A DNA stretch of 64,000 bases from DASPMP01 sp035758925. Lineage in GTDB: Bacteria > Gemmatimonadota > Gemmatimonadetes > Gemmatimonadales > Gemmatimonadaceae. Below, in pieces: positions 16,125-24,018 of this stretch. The translations under genes and the position numbers were made by a program. A model generated the notes under the pieces. That model ran no database searches. It was not told the origin of the DNA and saw nothing but the letters and a program-made list of their open reading frames with translations. Location: contig DASTVV010000113.1 of the NCBI GenBank assembly GCA_035758925.1, positions 29,133-93,132 of the forward strand, in the 5' to 3' direction. Within the stretch, counting starts at the first letter, position 1. The number at the start of each line of letters is the position of its first letter.

Positions 16125-19100
16125 ATGAGTCGCTCCGAATACGTCGAGCTGCATTGCCACTCCGCGTTTTCTCTGCTCGACGGAGCGGCGCTACCGGAGC
16201 TGCTTGTGGCTCGCGCGGAGAGGCTGGGCTACGCTGCCCTGGCGCTCACTGATCACGATGAGCTGGGGGGTGCCGTTCGGTTCGCGCAGGCCGGGGCGGA
16301 GCTGGGGATCGGTGCGATCATCGGGGCGGAAGTGACTGTTGCCTCGAACGGCGGAATGGGTGAGGGGAATGGGAATGGGCGAGGTAAGGACTCACGCGCA
16401 ACACCGTCCACGCGCCCATTCCTAAATCCCATTCCCATTCCGCAGTACCACCACATCGTACTGCTTGCCGAGACACGAGAGGGCTATGGCAATCTCTCGA
16501 CCCTCATCACACTCGCGCGGATGGGCAGCGCCCGCGGCACGCCGTGCGTCGATCTCGACACCATCGCGCTCCATGCAAAGGGACTGTTTGCCCTGACGGG
16601 CTGTCCACGCGGGTGGGTCCCCTCCCTCGCCGCCGCTGGCGACGTCCACGTCGCCTGCGAGGCCGCCGCGACGTTGCTCGACATTTTCGACCGCCGCGTC
16701 GCCATCGAGTGCTGGGATCACGGCCTGCCTGAGGAACGTGAGACCTCCCGACATCTCATCGCCGTCGCGAAGGCACTGAACGTTCCCTGGGTCGTGACGA
16801 ACGACGTCCACTATGCCACCGCGCGCGACCGCACGGTGCACGACGTGCTCGCGTGCCTCAAGCACGAGAAGGCGCTGGACGAGATGGGCACCCGGCTGCG
16901 TCCCAACGGCGAATGGTATCTCAAGAGCGCCGCGCAGATGCGCCGACGTTGGCAGCACGCGCCCGACGGGATCCGCAACACGCTGGCGGTCGCCGAACGC
17001 TGCCAGTTCCGCATGGAGCAGCTGTCCCCGACCCTCCCGGCGTTCCCGCTCCCACCGGGTGTCAGCGCGGATGAGTATCTCGAGCGTCTCGTGGCGCAGG
17101 GCGCAGACGAGCGCTGGGGCACGGCGCGCGGCGACATCCACGAGCGGCAGCTGCAGCACGAGCTCGGGCTCATCCGCAAGCTGGGCCTCGCGGGCTTCTT
17201 TCTGATCGTCTGGGACATCGTGCGCTTCGCGCGACGCCGCGGGATCCTCTGCCAGGGCCGTGGGTCCGCCGCGAACTCCGCCGTCTGCTTCTGCCTCGGC
17301 ATCACGTCTGTCGACCCGATCAAGCTCAACCTGCTGTTCGAGCGCTTCCTGAGCGAAGATCGCAAGGAAGCGCCTGACATCGACGTCGATTTTGCCCACG
17401 AGGAGCGCGAGCACGTCATCCAGTATGTGTACGAGAAGTACGGCCGCGACCACGCCGCGATGGTCTGCGAGCAGATCACGTATCGCGGGCGCAGCGCGGT
17501 GCGTGACGTGGCGCGTGTGCTGGGGTTCTCGGTGGAGCAGGCCGGCAAGCTGGCGACGCTCTCGGATCGCTTTTCGGCGCGCGCCACGGCGGAAGCACTC
17601 CGTGGCAGGGAAAGCGACGACGATGAGGACGGCTACGAGAGTCCGAACTGGGAAGATCCGTACGCAAAGCAAACCCACGACGAGCGCCGCGATCCCACGA
17701 CGGCGCTGCGGCAAACGCAGTCGGAGCGCAGCGTCATCGAGCTCGCCGGACTCGATCCCGACGACAAGCGCGTCGGCGTCCTGGCCGATCTCGTCGAAGG
17801 ACTGCACCAGCTGCCGCGCCACCGCTCGATCCACGTCGGCGGCTTCGTCCTCACGGAGGAGCCGCTTTCCACCGTGGTGCCCATCGAGCCGGCATCCATG
17901 AAGGACCGCACGGTGATTCAGTGGGAGAAGGACGACCTGGATCCCGTGAAGCTCGTGAAGATCGACGTCCTGGGCCTGGGCATGCTGACGCTGATCCAGA
18001 AGTGCATCGCGTACATCCGCCAGACGCGCGGTATCACCGTGGATCTCGCGCAGCTCGACATGGATGACCAGGCAGTGTTCGACGACCTGTGCAAGGCGGA
18101 CACGATCGGCGTCTTTCAGGTGGAGAGCCGCGCGCAAATGAACACGCTGCCACGCCTCAAGCCGCGCAGCTTCTACGATCTTGTCGTCGAAGTCGCGATC
18201 ATCCGTCCCGGCCCGATCCAGGGCGACATGGTGCATCCGTATCTCCGGCGCCGTGCGGGCGTGGAGGAGGTGACGTACCCGCACCCCTCGCTCGAGCCGA
18301 TCCTCAAGCGCACGCTCGGGGTGCCGCTCTTCCAGGAGCAAGGCATGCAGGTGGCGGTCGCCTGCGCAGGCTTCACGCCCGGCGAAGCCGACATCCTGCG
18401 CAAGGCGATGGGCCACAAGCGCAGCCGGGAGCGCATGTCCGCCATCTGCCAGAAGCTCATCGACGGCATGAAGGCCAACGGCATCGCCGAAGACATCGCG
18501 ATGCGGATTTACAACCAGATCAACGCATTCGCCGACTACGGGTTTCCGGAGTCACACGCGGCCAGCTTCGCGTTGCTCGTGTATGCGTCGGCGTACCTCA
18601 GGCACTACTACGCACCGGAGTTCACCGCGGCGATCCTCAACGCGCAGCCCATGGGGTTCTATGCGCCCGGCACACTCATCGAGGACGCCAAGCGCCACGG
18701 CGTGCGCGTGCGGTCGATCGATATTCGGCGATCGGGCTGGGACCATTCGTTGGAGCAACGGCGGAATGGGCAGGTGCCCGCCAATCCCCATTCCGCAGTT
18801 CCAGCCGTTCGCCTGGGCCTCCGACTCATCAACGGCCTGGGCTCCAGAGCACAGGAGATCTTCGAGTCTGCTCGGGCCGACGGCCCCTTCACGTCGATCG
18901 AGGACTTCGTGCGACGCACCCGGTTCGATCGCCGGGCGTTGCGCCACCTCGCGATGGCCGGCGCCTTCGATGGTTTCCTGAAAGACGAGCCGAACCTCGA
19001 ACGCCGGCGCGCTGCGCTCTGGGAGGTTCTCGACGCCGCCCGCAGCGACGCCGGTCCACTCGCGCCGAGACGACGCTCTCGAACGGACGACGGTGCACCG

Positions 19101-19583
19101 GCGCGCAGCGCCGCCGAGAACAGCGTACCCACGGCCAACAGAAGAAGACTGCCAGCGATGTCACCCGGCGAGCTCACGGAAGCCGATTACCGCATGACCG
19201 GCGTCTCGCTCAACGGGCACCCGATGCTGCATCTACGTTCCCTGCTCCAGCCCAATGGCGTGCTGTCAGCGATAGACCTGCAGAAGCGCGCACGCGACGG
19301 CGATCGCGTCGCCATCGCCGGGCTGGTGATCTGTCGTCAGCGGCCGGGCACCGCGAAAGGCTTTGTCTTCCTCACGCTGGAGGACGAAACAGGCCTGGTG
19401 AACATCGTGATCACGCCGACGCGCTTCGAGCGCCAGGCGCTGCTCATTTCCACCACGCCGCTGCTGCTGGTGCGTGGCGTGGTGCAGATCGAGCAGAGCG
19501 TGGTCAATGTGCGGGCCGAACGCTTCCGTGGCCTACAGGCGGAGGTCGGCGCGGAATACGCCAGAAGCCACGACTTCCACTAG
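16125..19583 (+). CDS. dnaE2: Error-prone DNA polymerase III alpha subunit, DnaE2/ImuC
   Basis: An 1152-residue C-family polymerase. The N-terminal PHP domain starts YVELHCHSAFSLLDGA. The palm carries PDIDVDFAHEEREHV and later VKIDVLGLGML, supplying the three catalytic Asp residues. GFPESHAASFALLVYASAYLRHYY is specific to DnaE2-type enzymes, and an OB-fold domain sits at about residues 1060-1130. It performs translesion synthesis with ImuB. Two short Gly/Asn/Pro-rich segments (about residues 76-106 and 880-891) have no counterpart in typical DnaE2; each is encoded by a palindromic repeat whose length is a multiple of three. The stop overlaps that of the convergent next gene (CTAG). Confidence 0.95.
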   Translation: MSRSEYVELHCHSAFSLLDGAALPELLVARAERLGYAALALTDHDELGGAVRFAQAGAELGIGAIIGAEVTVASNGGMGEGNGNGRGKDSRATPSTRPFLNPIPIPQYHHIVLLAETREGYGNLSTLITLARMGSARGTPCVDLDTIALHAKGLFALTGCPRGWVPSLAAAGDVHVACEAAATLLDIFDRRVAIECWDHGLPEERETSRHLIAVAKALNVPWVVTNDVHYATARDRTVHDVLACLKHEKALDEMGTRLRPNGEWYLKSAAQMRRRWQHAPDGIRNTLAVAERCQFRMEQLSPTLPAFPLPPGVSADEYLERLVAQGADERWGTARGDIHERQLQHELGLIRKLGLAGFFLIVWDIVRFARRRGILCQGRGSAANSAVCFCLGITSVDPIKLNLLFERFLSEDRKEAPDIDVDFAHEEREHVIQYVYEKYGRDHAAMVCEQITYRGRSAVRDVARVLGFSVEQAGKLATLSDRFSARATAEALRGRESDDDEDGYESPNWEDPYAKQTHDERRDPTTALRQTQSERSVIELAGLDPDDKRVGVLADLVEGLHQLPRHRSIHVGGFVLTEEPLSTVVPIEPASMKDRTVIQWEKDDLDPVKLVKIDVLGLGMLTLIQKCIAYIRQTRGITVDLAQLDMDDQAVFDDLCKADTIGVFQVESRAQMNTLPRLKPRSFYDLVVEVAIIRPGPIQGDMVHPYLRRRAGVEEVTYPHPSLEPILKRTLGVPLFQEQGMQVAVACAGFTPGEADILRKAMGHKRSRERMSAICQKLIDGMKANGIAEDIAMRIYNQINAFADYGFPESHAASFALLVYASAYLRHYYAPEFTAAILNAQPMGFYAPGTLIEDAKRHGVRVRSIDIRRSGWDHSLEQRRNGQVPANPHSAVPAVRLGLRLINGLGSRAQEIFESARADGPFTSIEDFVRRTRFDRRALRHLAMAGAFDGFLKDEPNLERRRAALWEVLDAARSDAGPLAPRRRSRTDDGAPARSAAENSVPTANRRRLPAMSPGELTEADYRMTGVSLNGHPMLHLRSLLQPNGVLSAIDLQKRARDGDRVAIAGLVICRQRPGTAKGFVFLTLEDETGLVNIVITPTRFERQALLISTTPLLLVRGVVQIEQSVVNVRAERFRGLQAEVGAEYARSHDFH
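16351..16443. repeat. 93-nt palindromic repeat element inserted in frame in dnaE2
   Basis: Two 31-nt arms (16351-16381 and 16413-16443) run GCGGAATGGG...GGAATGGGCG and its complement, with 11 less conserved bases inside each arm. The 31-nt loop contains TAAGGACTC (16385-16393). The whole element is 93 nt, 31 codons, and adds a Gly/Asn then Pro-rich segment to the PHP domain. The copy at 29303-29393 shares the arms, the order and the loop 9-mer. Flanks (AACG before, AGTACC after) resemble those of the copy at 18761-18796. Confidence 0.85.
18761..18796. repeat. 36-nt short copy of the palindromic repeat within dnaE2
   Basis: GCGGAATGGG (18761-18770) and CCCATTCCGC (18787-18796) are exact inverted copies separated by 16 nt. 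The unit is 36 nt (12 codons) and keeps the dnaE2 frame, adding a segment around RRNGQVPANPHSAVP. The flanks AACG and AGTTCC resemble those of the 93-nt copy in the same gene, so this looks like an internally deleted member of the same family. Confidence 0.75.
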
Positions 19584-20323
19584 CGCCGGCCGCCGTAGGT
19601 GACGTTCACTCCGTAGAGCGGATGGGAATTGTGGAACACCACCTGACTGATCCCGATGGACGCGGAGAAGTTCGACATCGGGTTCCACACGCCGACTCCG
19701 CCGCCCAGCACCCAGCGCGTCCCGCTGCGATCACAGTCATTGTCGACGAGGCACGGGGCGTCGGTCTGACCGACGCCGAACAGGGGCCTGAAGTAGGGCA
19801 CGACGCGCAGCCCCTCCTTGCCGCCCGTGGCGAACGACACCGCGATCGGTGCCCCGACGCCGAACACCCACGCGTTGTCGTGCGTGAGGTCGGCATAGCC
19901 GGCGGTTCCGCTGATCGCGACCGTGAGCGCTGAGCCGCGGTTGATGACGTCGCCGAGCTGATACAACCGCATGTCGCCGCCGATCCCGGCGAGCGCCTGC
20001 GGCTCGCAGCCGGCCTCGCACGCGACGTTGCGCACGCCGACAGTGCCGTAAACACTGGCCGCCATCCCGATTTCGAGGAGTACCGTGGCCGCCACGCTCG
20101 ACGACACGATATCCATGGAATCACGCACGCCGTACCGCAGCGAATACTGGGCACCGTTGAGCTTGCGCTGCGTCATCGACGGCGTCATCAGCGGCGACAG
20201 GGCACCAAGCTCGGACGCGTTCAGCGCCGTGAAGGCCCGGAACTCTCCTCGCTGCTCCTGCGCGCCGGCCGCTGAGATGGCGGACGCGAGCGCCGGAACG
20301 AGTGCGAACGCGCGAAGCCTCAT
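19580..20323 (-). CDS. Predicted outer-membrane beta-barrel protein of unknown function
   Basis: A 247-residue protein with a signal peptide (MRLRAFALVPALASAISAAGA, cleavage before QEQ). The mature part is rich in alternating Gly/aromatic strands such as GMAASVYGTVGVRN, ALTVAISGTAGYADL, AVSFATGGKEGLRVVPYFRPLFGVG and VLGGGVGVWNPMSNFSASIGISQV, ending YGVNVTYGGRR, as in small beta-barrels. Two Cys pairs (ACEAGC and CLVDNDC) may form disulfides. The start at 20323 was preferred to an in-frame codon six residues upstream because it gives a standard signal. It converges with dnaE2, sharing a CTAG at the stops. Confidence 0.7.
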   Translation of the reverse strand: MRLRAFALVPALASAISAAGAQEQRGEFRAFTALNASELGALSPLMTPSMTQRKLNGAQYSLRYGVRDSMDIVSSSVAATVLLEIGMAASVYGTVGVRNVACEAGCEPQALAGIGGDMRLYQLGDVINRGSALTVAISGTAGYADLTHDNAWVFGVGAPIAVSFATGGKEGLRVVPYFRPLFGVGQTDAPCLVDNDCDRSGTRWVLGGGVGVWNPMSNFSASIGISQVVFHNSHPLYGVNVTYGGRR

Positions 20324-20354
20324 GCGCGTCCCGATTTGCAACTTCTGAGCGCGT

Positions 20355-20729
20355 CTACGTGTCCGCTCGGCGCCTGCGCCAGTACACGGCGTCGGAAATC
20401 AATACCTCGATCTCGATGCCACCGTCACGAAGCTCGGAATAGTCGCTGATGTGGATGGCGCTGGTCTTGATCGACTCGCCGGAATCGTCCTCGAGCGACA
20501 GCCCCAGCGCGTCGCGCGAGCGATGATAGCGGCTGAGCTTCGCCTCGTCCGCGACGGCCGCGCCCGGAACCGGAACAGCCTCGGCGTACAGCCGGAAGAC
20601 GGGCTGGACGAGATCGTAGCCAACCCCCGGACGAAACTTGCCGCGCGCCTTGCCCAGCGACGGGTCGGCGTTCTCGAGGTCCGAGTAGCCGACGGTGATG
20701 CCGTGCAGCTTGACGGTGTGTCGACTCAC
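20355..20729 (-). CDS. Conserved hypothetical protein coupled to a TonB-like gene
   Basis: A 124-residue cytoplasmic-type protein starting at a GTG that overlaps the upstream TonB-like stop codon (GTGA). It has no signal or membrane helix. The N-terminus, HTVKLHGITVGYSDLENADPSLGKARGKFRPGVGYDLVQPVF, is polar and aromatic-rich; the C-terminus ends in EIEVLISDAVYWRRRRADT. No domain is recognised. The coupling suggests it is made with the TonB-like protein, but no joint function can be stated. Confidence 0.65.
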   Translation of the reverse strand: MSRHTVKLHGITVGYSDLENADPSLGKARGKFRPGVGYDLVQPVFRLYAEAVPVPGAAVADEAKLSRYHRSRDALGLSLEDDSGESIKTSAIHISDYSELRDGGIEIEVLISDAVYWRRRRADT

Positions 20730-21421
20730 GGAATGGGTTTCTTGGTCCTGGTTGTGTCGACGGGGATCGTGATCTGGAACCGGAATTCCTGGAGCACCAG
20801 CTGGCTCACGATGCTGTTACCGATCTTCGCCGGCTTGAAGCGCATGAATGGCAGCGCGTCGCGCACGGCCTTGGTGAAGTCCGCTGCCGTCGTCTCGATG
20901 ATGCGCAATGTGTTGGTGTCCGCATAGCCTTCCTGCGACACGATGAACTCGGCCCGTACCAGCCCCTCGACCTTTTGTTCGAGCATCTTCGGCGGGTACA
21001 CGGGCGCGGCGCTCCATTCATAGCGCGTCGCCGCGCTGTCCACGTCCACGACCGAAAACACCGAGTCGGCGCCGTTGAACTCCGGCAGGGGCAGCGCGTC
21101 ATGCAAGTCGGGCCCAGATAGCCGAGGCGATGGGTCGAATTCCTTGACCGCGGCCGCCGCCGCACCGCCGAGTCCCGATGGCGGCACCGCAATCGCGACG
21201 TAGCGAATCATTTCCCGTTGCGCCTGCTGGCCCGCCTCGCGATCGGGCGGGGCCAGAAAGCGCGCGATGCTGTTCGGCGGCAGCTCGCGCATCTCCGTGT
21301 CGGGCGCCGCGGTCTCAACGACCGCCAGGCCGATGAGCACCGCGTGGACGACCACACTGAGCGCGGCACTCGGCGTGAGCGACGTGTGCTTTGCGTAAGA
21401 CTGCAGCCATAACTTCATCAT
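20726..21421 (-). CDS. TonB family energy-transducer-like protein
   Basis: A 231-residue protein with an N-terminal membrane helix (about residues 18-36, SAALSVVVHAVLIGLAVVE). After a periplasmic linker, the TonB C-terminal domain occupies about residues 138-225: YPPKMLEQKVEGLVRAEFIVSQEGYADTNTLRIIETTAADFTKAVRDALPFMRFKPAKIG. Proteins of this type couple the inner-membrane proton gradient to outer-membrane receptors; many free-standing copies exist in soil bacteria with no ExbB/ExbD beside them, as here. ATG codons at 21421 and 21418 are equally plausible starts. Confidence 0.85.
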   Translation of the reverse strand: MMKLWLQSYAKHTSLTPSAALSVVVHAVLIGLAVVETAAPDTEMRELPPNSIARFLAPPDREAGQQAQREMIRYVAIAVPPSGLGGAAAAAVKEFDPSPRLSGPDLHDALPLPEFNGADSVFSVVDVDSAATRYEWSAAPVYPPKMLEQKVEGLVRAEFIVSQEGYADTNTLRIIETTAADFTKAVRDALPFMRFKPAKIGNSIVSQLVLQEFRFQITIPVDTTRTKKPIP

Positions 21422-21480
21422 GCCACGCGAGCTCCTTCGTCACGCTACCGCCGTGTAGCGGCGGCGCGCAAGCCGAAACG

Positions 21481-21918
21481 TCAGCGTGCCGCGGCGAAAC
21501 ACTCCAACTCGAGCCTGCCTCCCAACGCGAGTCCCGTCGTCCCGAACGCCGATCGGGCCGGCTTGGCCCCCGGGAAGTACGTGCGATACACCTCGTTCAT
21601 CGCGGCCCACTCGCCGATGTCGGCCAGCATCACCGTACACTTGACGACACGATCCATTCCGAGACCCTGGCGTTGCAACGCCGCCTTCACGTTCTCCAGC
21701 GCCTGCCGCGTCTCGGGTCCGATCCCACCCGGCACCAGCTTCCCAGTGGAATCCGTTCCGAGCACGCCTGACAGGAACACGAGGTTGTCGACGCGCACGG
21801 CCTCAGAGAAAGGACCGGGAGCGCCGGGCCGCGTCACGAATTCGACGCTCGAGGCACGTTTGGGCGCACAGCCAGCGACAATGGCAACTGCGGGTAGGAG
21901 CAGGAGCAGACGGCGCAT
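21481..21918 (-). CDS. RidA-family lipoprotein
   Basis: A 145-residue protein. Residues 1-17 form a lipoprotein signal with the lipobox VAGC, so the protein should be anchored outside the cytoplasm. The rest is a complete Rid/YjgF/UK114 fold: PGPFSEAVRVDNLVFLSGVLG, GIGPETRQALENVKAALQRQGL, VVKCTVMLADIGEWAAMNEVYRTYFP and PARSAFGTTGLALGGRLELECFAA. The Arg that binds the carboxylate of enamine substrates in RidA is present in PARSAFG. Cytosolic RidA deaminates reactive enamines; an exported version must do something else or act on external substrates. The ATG at 21918 fits the signal. Confidence 0.85.
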   Translation of the reverse strand: MRRLLLLLPAVAIVAGCAPKRASSVEFVTRPGAPGPFSEAVRVDNLVFLSGVLGTDSTGKLVPGGIGPETRQALENVKAALQRQGLGMDRVVKCTVMLADIGEWAAMNEVYRTYFPGAKPARSAFGTTGLALGGRLELECFAAAR

Positions 21919-21968
21919 GCAGTCTCCGCGGGTCTGGGGGGTGGATTCGCACTGAGTGAGGCCGAGGA

Positions 21969-22496
21969 TCACGACACTCCGTACCGCTCCTTCAGGATCC
22001 TGACATGGTGTCGCTCATGGCCGGCGATGATGTACGCGAGCGCCCGTACCGTGACGGGGTTGTTGCTCGCGGTGCCCTGCCGCGCGAATTCCGTCTCGGA
22101 AAAGCCGCGGAACAGCGCCAGGGTGGAAGCGCGCACGGCCTCGAATTCGGCAATGAGCTCCGGCATCGGCCGATGCGCTGCGTTGGACGTCCTGCCCCAC
22201 GCGTTCTCGTCGAACGACGGCAGCGGCGTCGCGTCGGCACGACCGAAGCTCAGCGCGCGATACGCGAAGACGCGTTCCGCATCGATGAGGTGCCCGATCA
22301 CTTCCCGGATGTTCCATTTGTCCGGCGCGTAGCGATACTGTGACTTGGTCTCGTTCACACGACGCAGCAGCGCGATGGTGTCGCGGCTCTGCTGCTCCAG
22401 GTGCGAGAGGACGCTGCCGTCCGGTACCTGGCTGATGTAGGTGCCGTAGTATGGCGCGTGCTCCGTGGATGCCGGGCGGGCGATGGTGACAGTCAT
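21969..22496 (-). CDS. DinB/YfiT-like putative metalloenzyme
   Basis: A 175-residue four-helix-bundle protein of the DinB superfamily. Candidate metal ligands are His in VIGHLIDAERVFAYRA and the pair in HERHHVRILKERYG near the C-terminus, the usual three-histidine arrangement. Members act as thiol-dependent S-transferases in bacillithiol or mycothiol systems, or have no known function. The start ATG is well placed 13 nt after the preceding gene's stop. It lies upstream of the RidA lipoprotein in the same direction. Confidence 0.85.
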   Translation of the reverse strand: MTVTIARPASTEHAPYYGTYISQVPDGSVLSHLEQQSRDTIALLRRVNETKSQYRYAPDKWNIREVIGHLIDAERVFAYRALSFGRADATPLPSFDENAWGRTSNAAHRPMPELIAEFEAVRASTLALFRGFSETEFARQGTASNNPVTVRALAYIIAGHERHHVRILKERYGVS

Positions 22497-22509
22497 CGAA
22501 GCCTCCGAT

Positions 22510-23991
22510 TCAGCGCGGCATCCGCACGACGGCGGGCGCGCTCAGTGTGCCGGTTCGGTTCACCGCGGTCAGGACGACTACGTCTGCCGCGCTTTCGTCT
22601 TTCAATATGCGCATCCTCTCGGTGCCGGGAAGCAGCGTCGTGCGCCACGTCCCGTTGGCGCGTGTCTGGATCACCCATTGCCACACGCGTTCCTCTCCCT
22701 GTGGAGTGAACTGCAGGACCGGGTCACCGGTCACACTGTCGCGCGCGACGTTCGCGGACGGCGCCGAGTTGGGCGCGCCGCCCAGCCATGGCGACGCCGG
22801 CATCAGTGCCGGCTCGGAATACGTGTACACCAGCCGGTCGGCGATCCCGTCCACGTTGTCCATCAGGACCTTCGCGTTGAACAGGATGTGGCCCGTCGCT
22901 CCCGACGTTTCGCGCGTGATCTGGATCTCCTGAATGATGTCCTGCGCGCTCATGTGCTTCGGGCCGTTGATCGGAAGCTTGTACAGGGCAAGACCCGGCC
23001 ACACGTGGCGTCCCTTGAGGTTCTCCTGGACCCACCATCCGAGCAGCACTGGATAGCTCTGGTCCGGCGGCTGCACCGGCCAGTACAGCTGGGGCGCCAC
23101 GTAATCGAGTGATCCCTCGTTGAGCCATTTGCGGATGTCGGCGTACAGCTCTTCGTACTGGTCGATGCCCGCAGTAGTGGTCGCCGGGTACCCCGGCCGC
23201 CAGATGCCGAACGGGCTGATGCCGACCTTCACCCACGCCTTCTCAGCCTTCACCGCGTCGTAAAACTGCTTCACGAGGACATTGACGTTCTCGCGACGCC
23301 AGTCGGATCTGTCGAGGTTACCGCCGTTCCGCCGGTATGCCGCGTACGAGCGTTCATCCGGAAACTCGATCCGGCGGCCCCGGGACACTTCAGGGTACGG
23401 GTAGAAGTAGTCGTCGATGTGTACGCCGTCGACATCGTAGCGCCGCACGACATCCACGACCGTGCGGATCATCAAGCGGCGGACCTCCGGCAGCGCGGGG
23501 TCCATCCAGAGAAACTGTCCATACGGTACCACCAGACTTGGCGAGTGCCTGCTGATGTGGCTGGCGCTCGCCGAAGAATCCTTGTGGAAGGCGACGCGAT
23601 AGGGATTGAACCACGCGTGCAGCTCGATGCCACGCTTGTGCGCCTCGGCGACCGCGAACTCGAGGGGATCCCACATCGGGTCTGGCGCCCGGCCCTGCCG
23701 GCCGGTGAGGTAACGCGACCACGGCTCGTACGGCGACGCATACAGCGCGTCCGCCTCGGGTCGCACCTGCAACACGATCGCGTTCATGCGCAGCGAGGCG
23801 GCGCGATCGATGATCGCCAGCAGCTCCTGTTGCTGCTCCGATGTCGACAGGTTGGGCCGCGACGGCCAATCGATGTTGTTCACCGTCGCGACCCACATCG
23901 CGCGAAACTCGCGCATCACCGGCGGCGGCTGGACCGTGTCGAACGCCGCCAGGGCCTGGAGCGCGAGCGCTAGTACCGAGACTGAAGTCAT
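22510..23991 (-). CDS. Glycoside hydrolase-like secreted protein (GHL10, YngK type)
   Basis: A 493-residue protein with a signal peptide (ALALQALAAF). The GHL10 barrel spans about residues 25-340: REFRAMWVATVNNIDWPS, LRMNAIVLQVRPEADALYAS, IELHAWFNPYRVAF, YDVDGVHIDDYFYPYP, VKVGISPFGIWRPGYP and VAPQLYWPVQPPDQSYP. The acidic residues in HIDDYFYP are candidates for catalysis. A C-terminal beta domain (about 400-493) follows. Homologues include B. subtilis YngK; a polysaccharide or peptidoglycan-related substrate is presumed but unproven. It is in the same direction as the peptidase gene that precedes it. Confidence 0.88.
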   Translation of the reverse strand: MTSVSVLALALQALAAFDTVQPPPVMREFRAMWVATVNNIDWPSRPNLSTSEQQQELLAIIDRAASLRMNAIVLQVRPEADALYASPYEPWSRYLTGRQGRAPDPMWDPLEFAVAEAHKRGIELHAWFNPYRVAFHKDSSASASHISRHSPSLVVPYGQFLWMDPALPEVRRLMIRTVVDVVRRYDVDGVHIDDYFYPYPEVSRGRRIEFPDERSYAAYRRNGGNLDRSDWRRENVNVLVKQFYDAVKAEKAWVKVGISPFGIWRPGYPATTTAGIDQYEELYADIRKWLNEGSLDYVAPQLYWPVQPPDQSYPVLLGWWVQENLKGRHVWPGLALYKLPINGPKHMSAQDIIQEIQITRETSGATGHILFNAKVLMDNVDGIADRLVYTYSEPALMPASPWLGGAPNSAPSANVARDSVTGDPVLQFTPQGEERVWQWVIQTRANGTWRTTLLPGTERMRILKDESAADVVVLTAVNRTGTLSAPAVVRMPR

Positions 23992-24018
23992 CCTGAAAAC
24001 TATTTACACCGGAGCGTG

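Noticed and set aside
16422..18416. A 664-codon minus-strand frame opposite dnaE2
   Set aside because: Antisense to a clear polymerase with catalytic motifs; long antisense frames are a by-product of high GC third positions.
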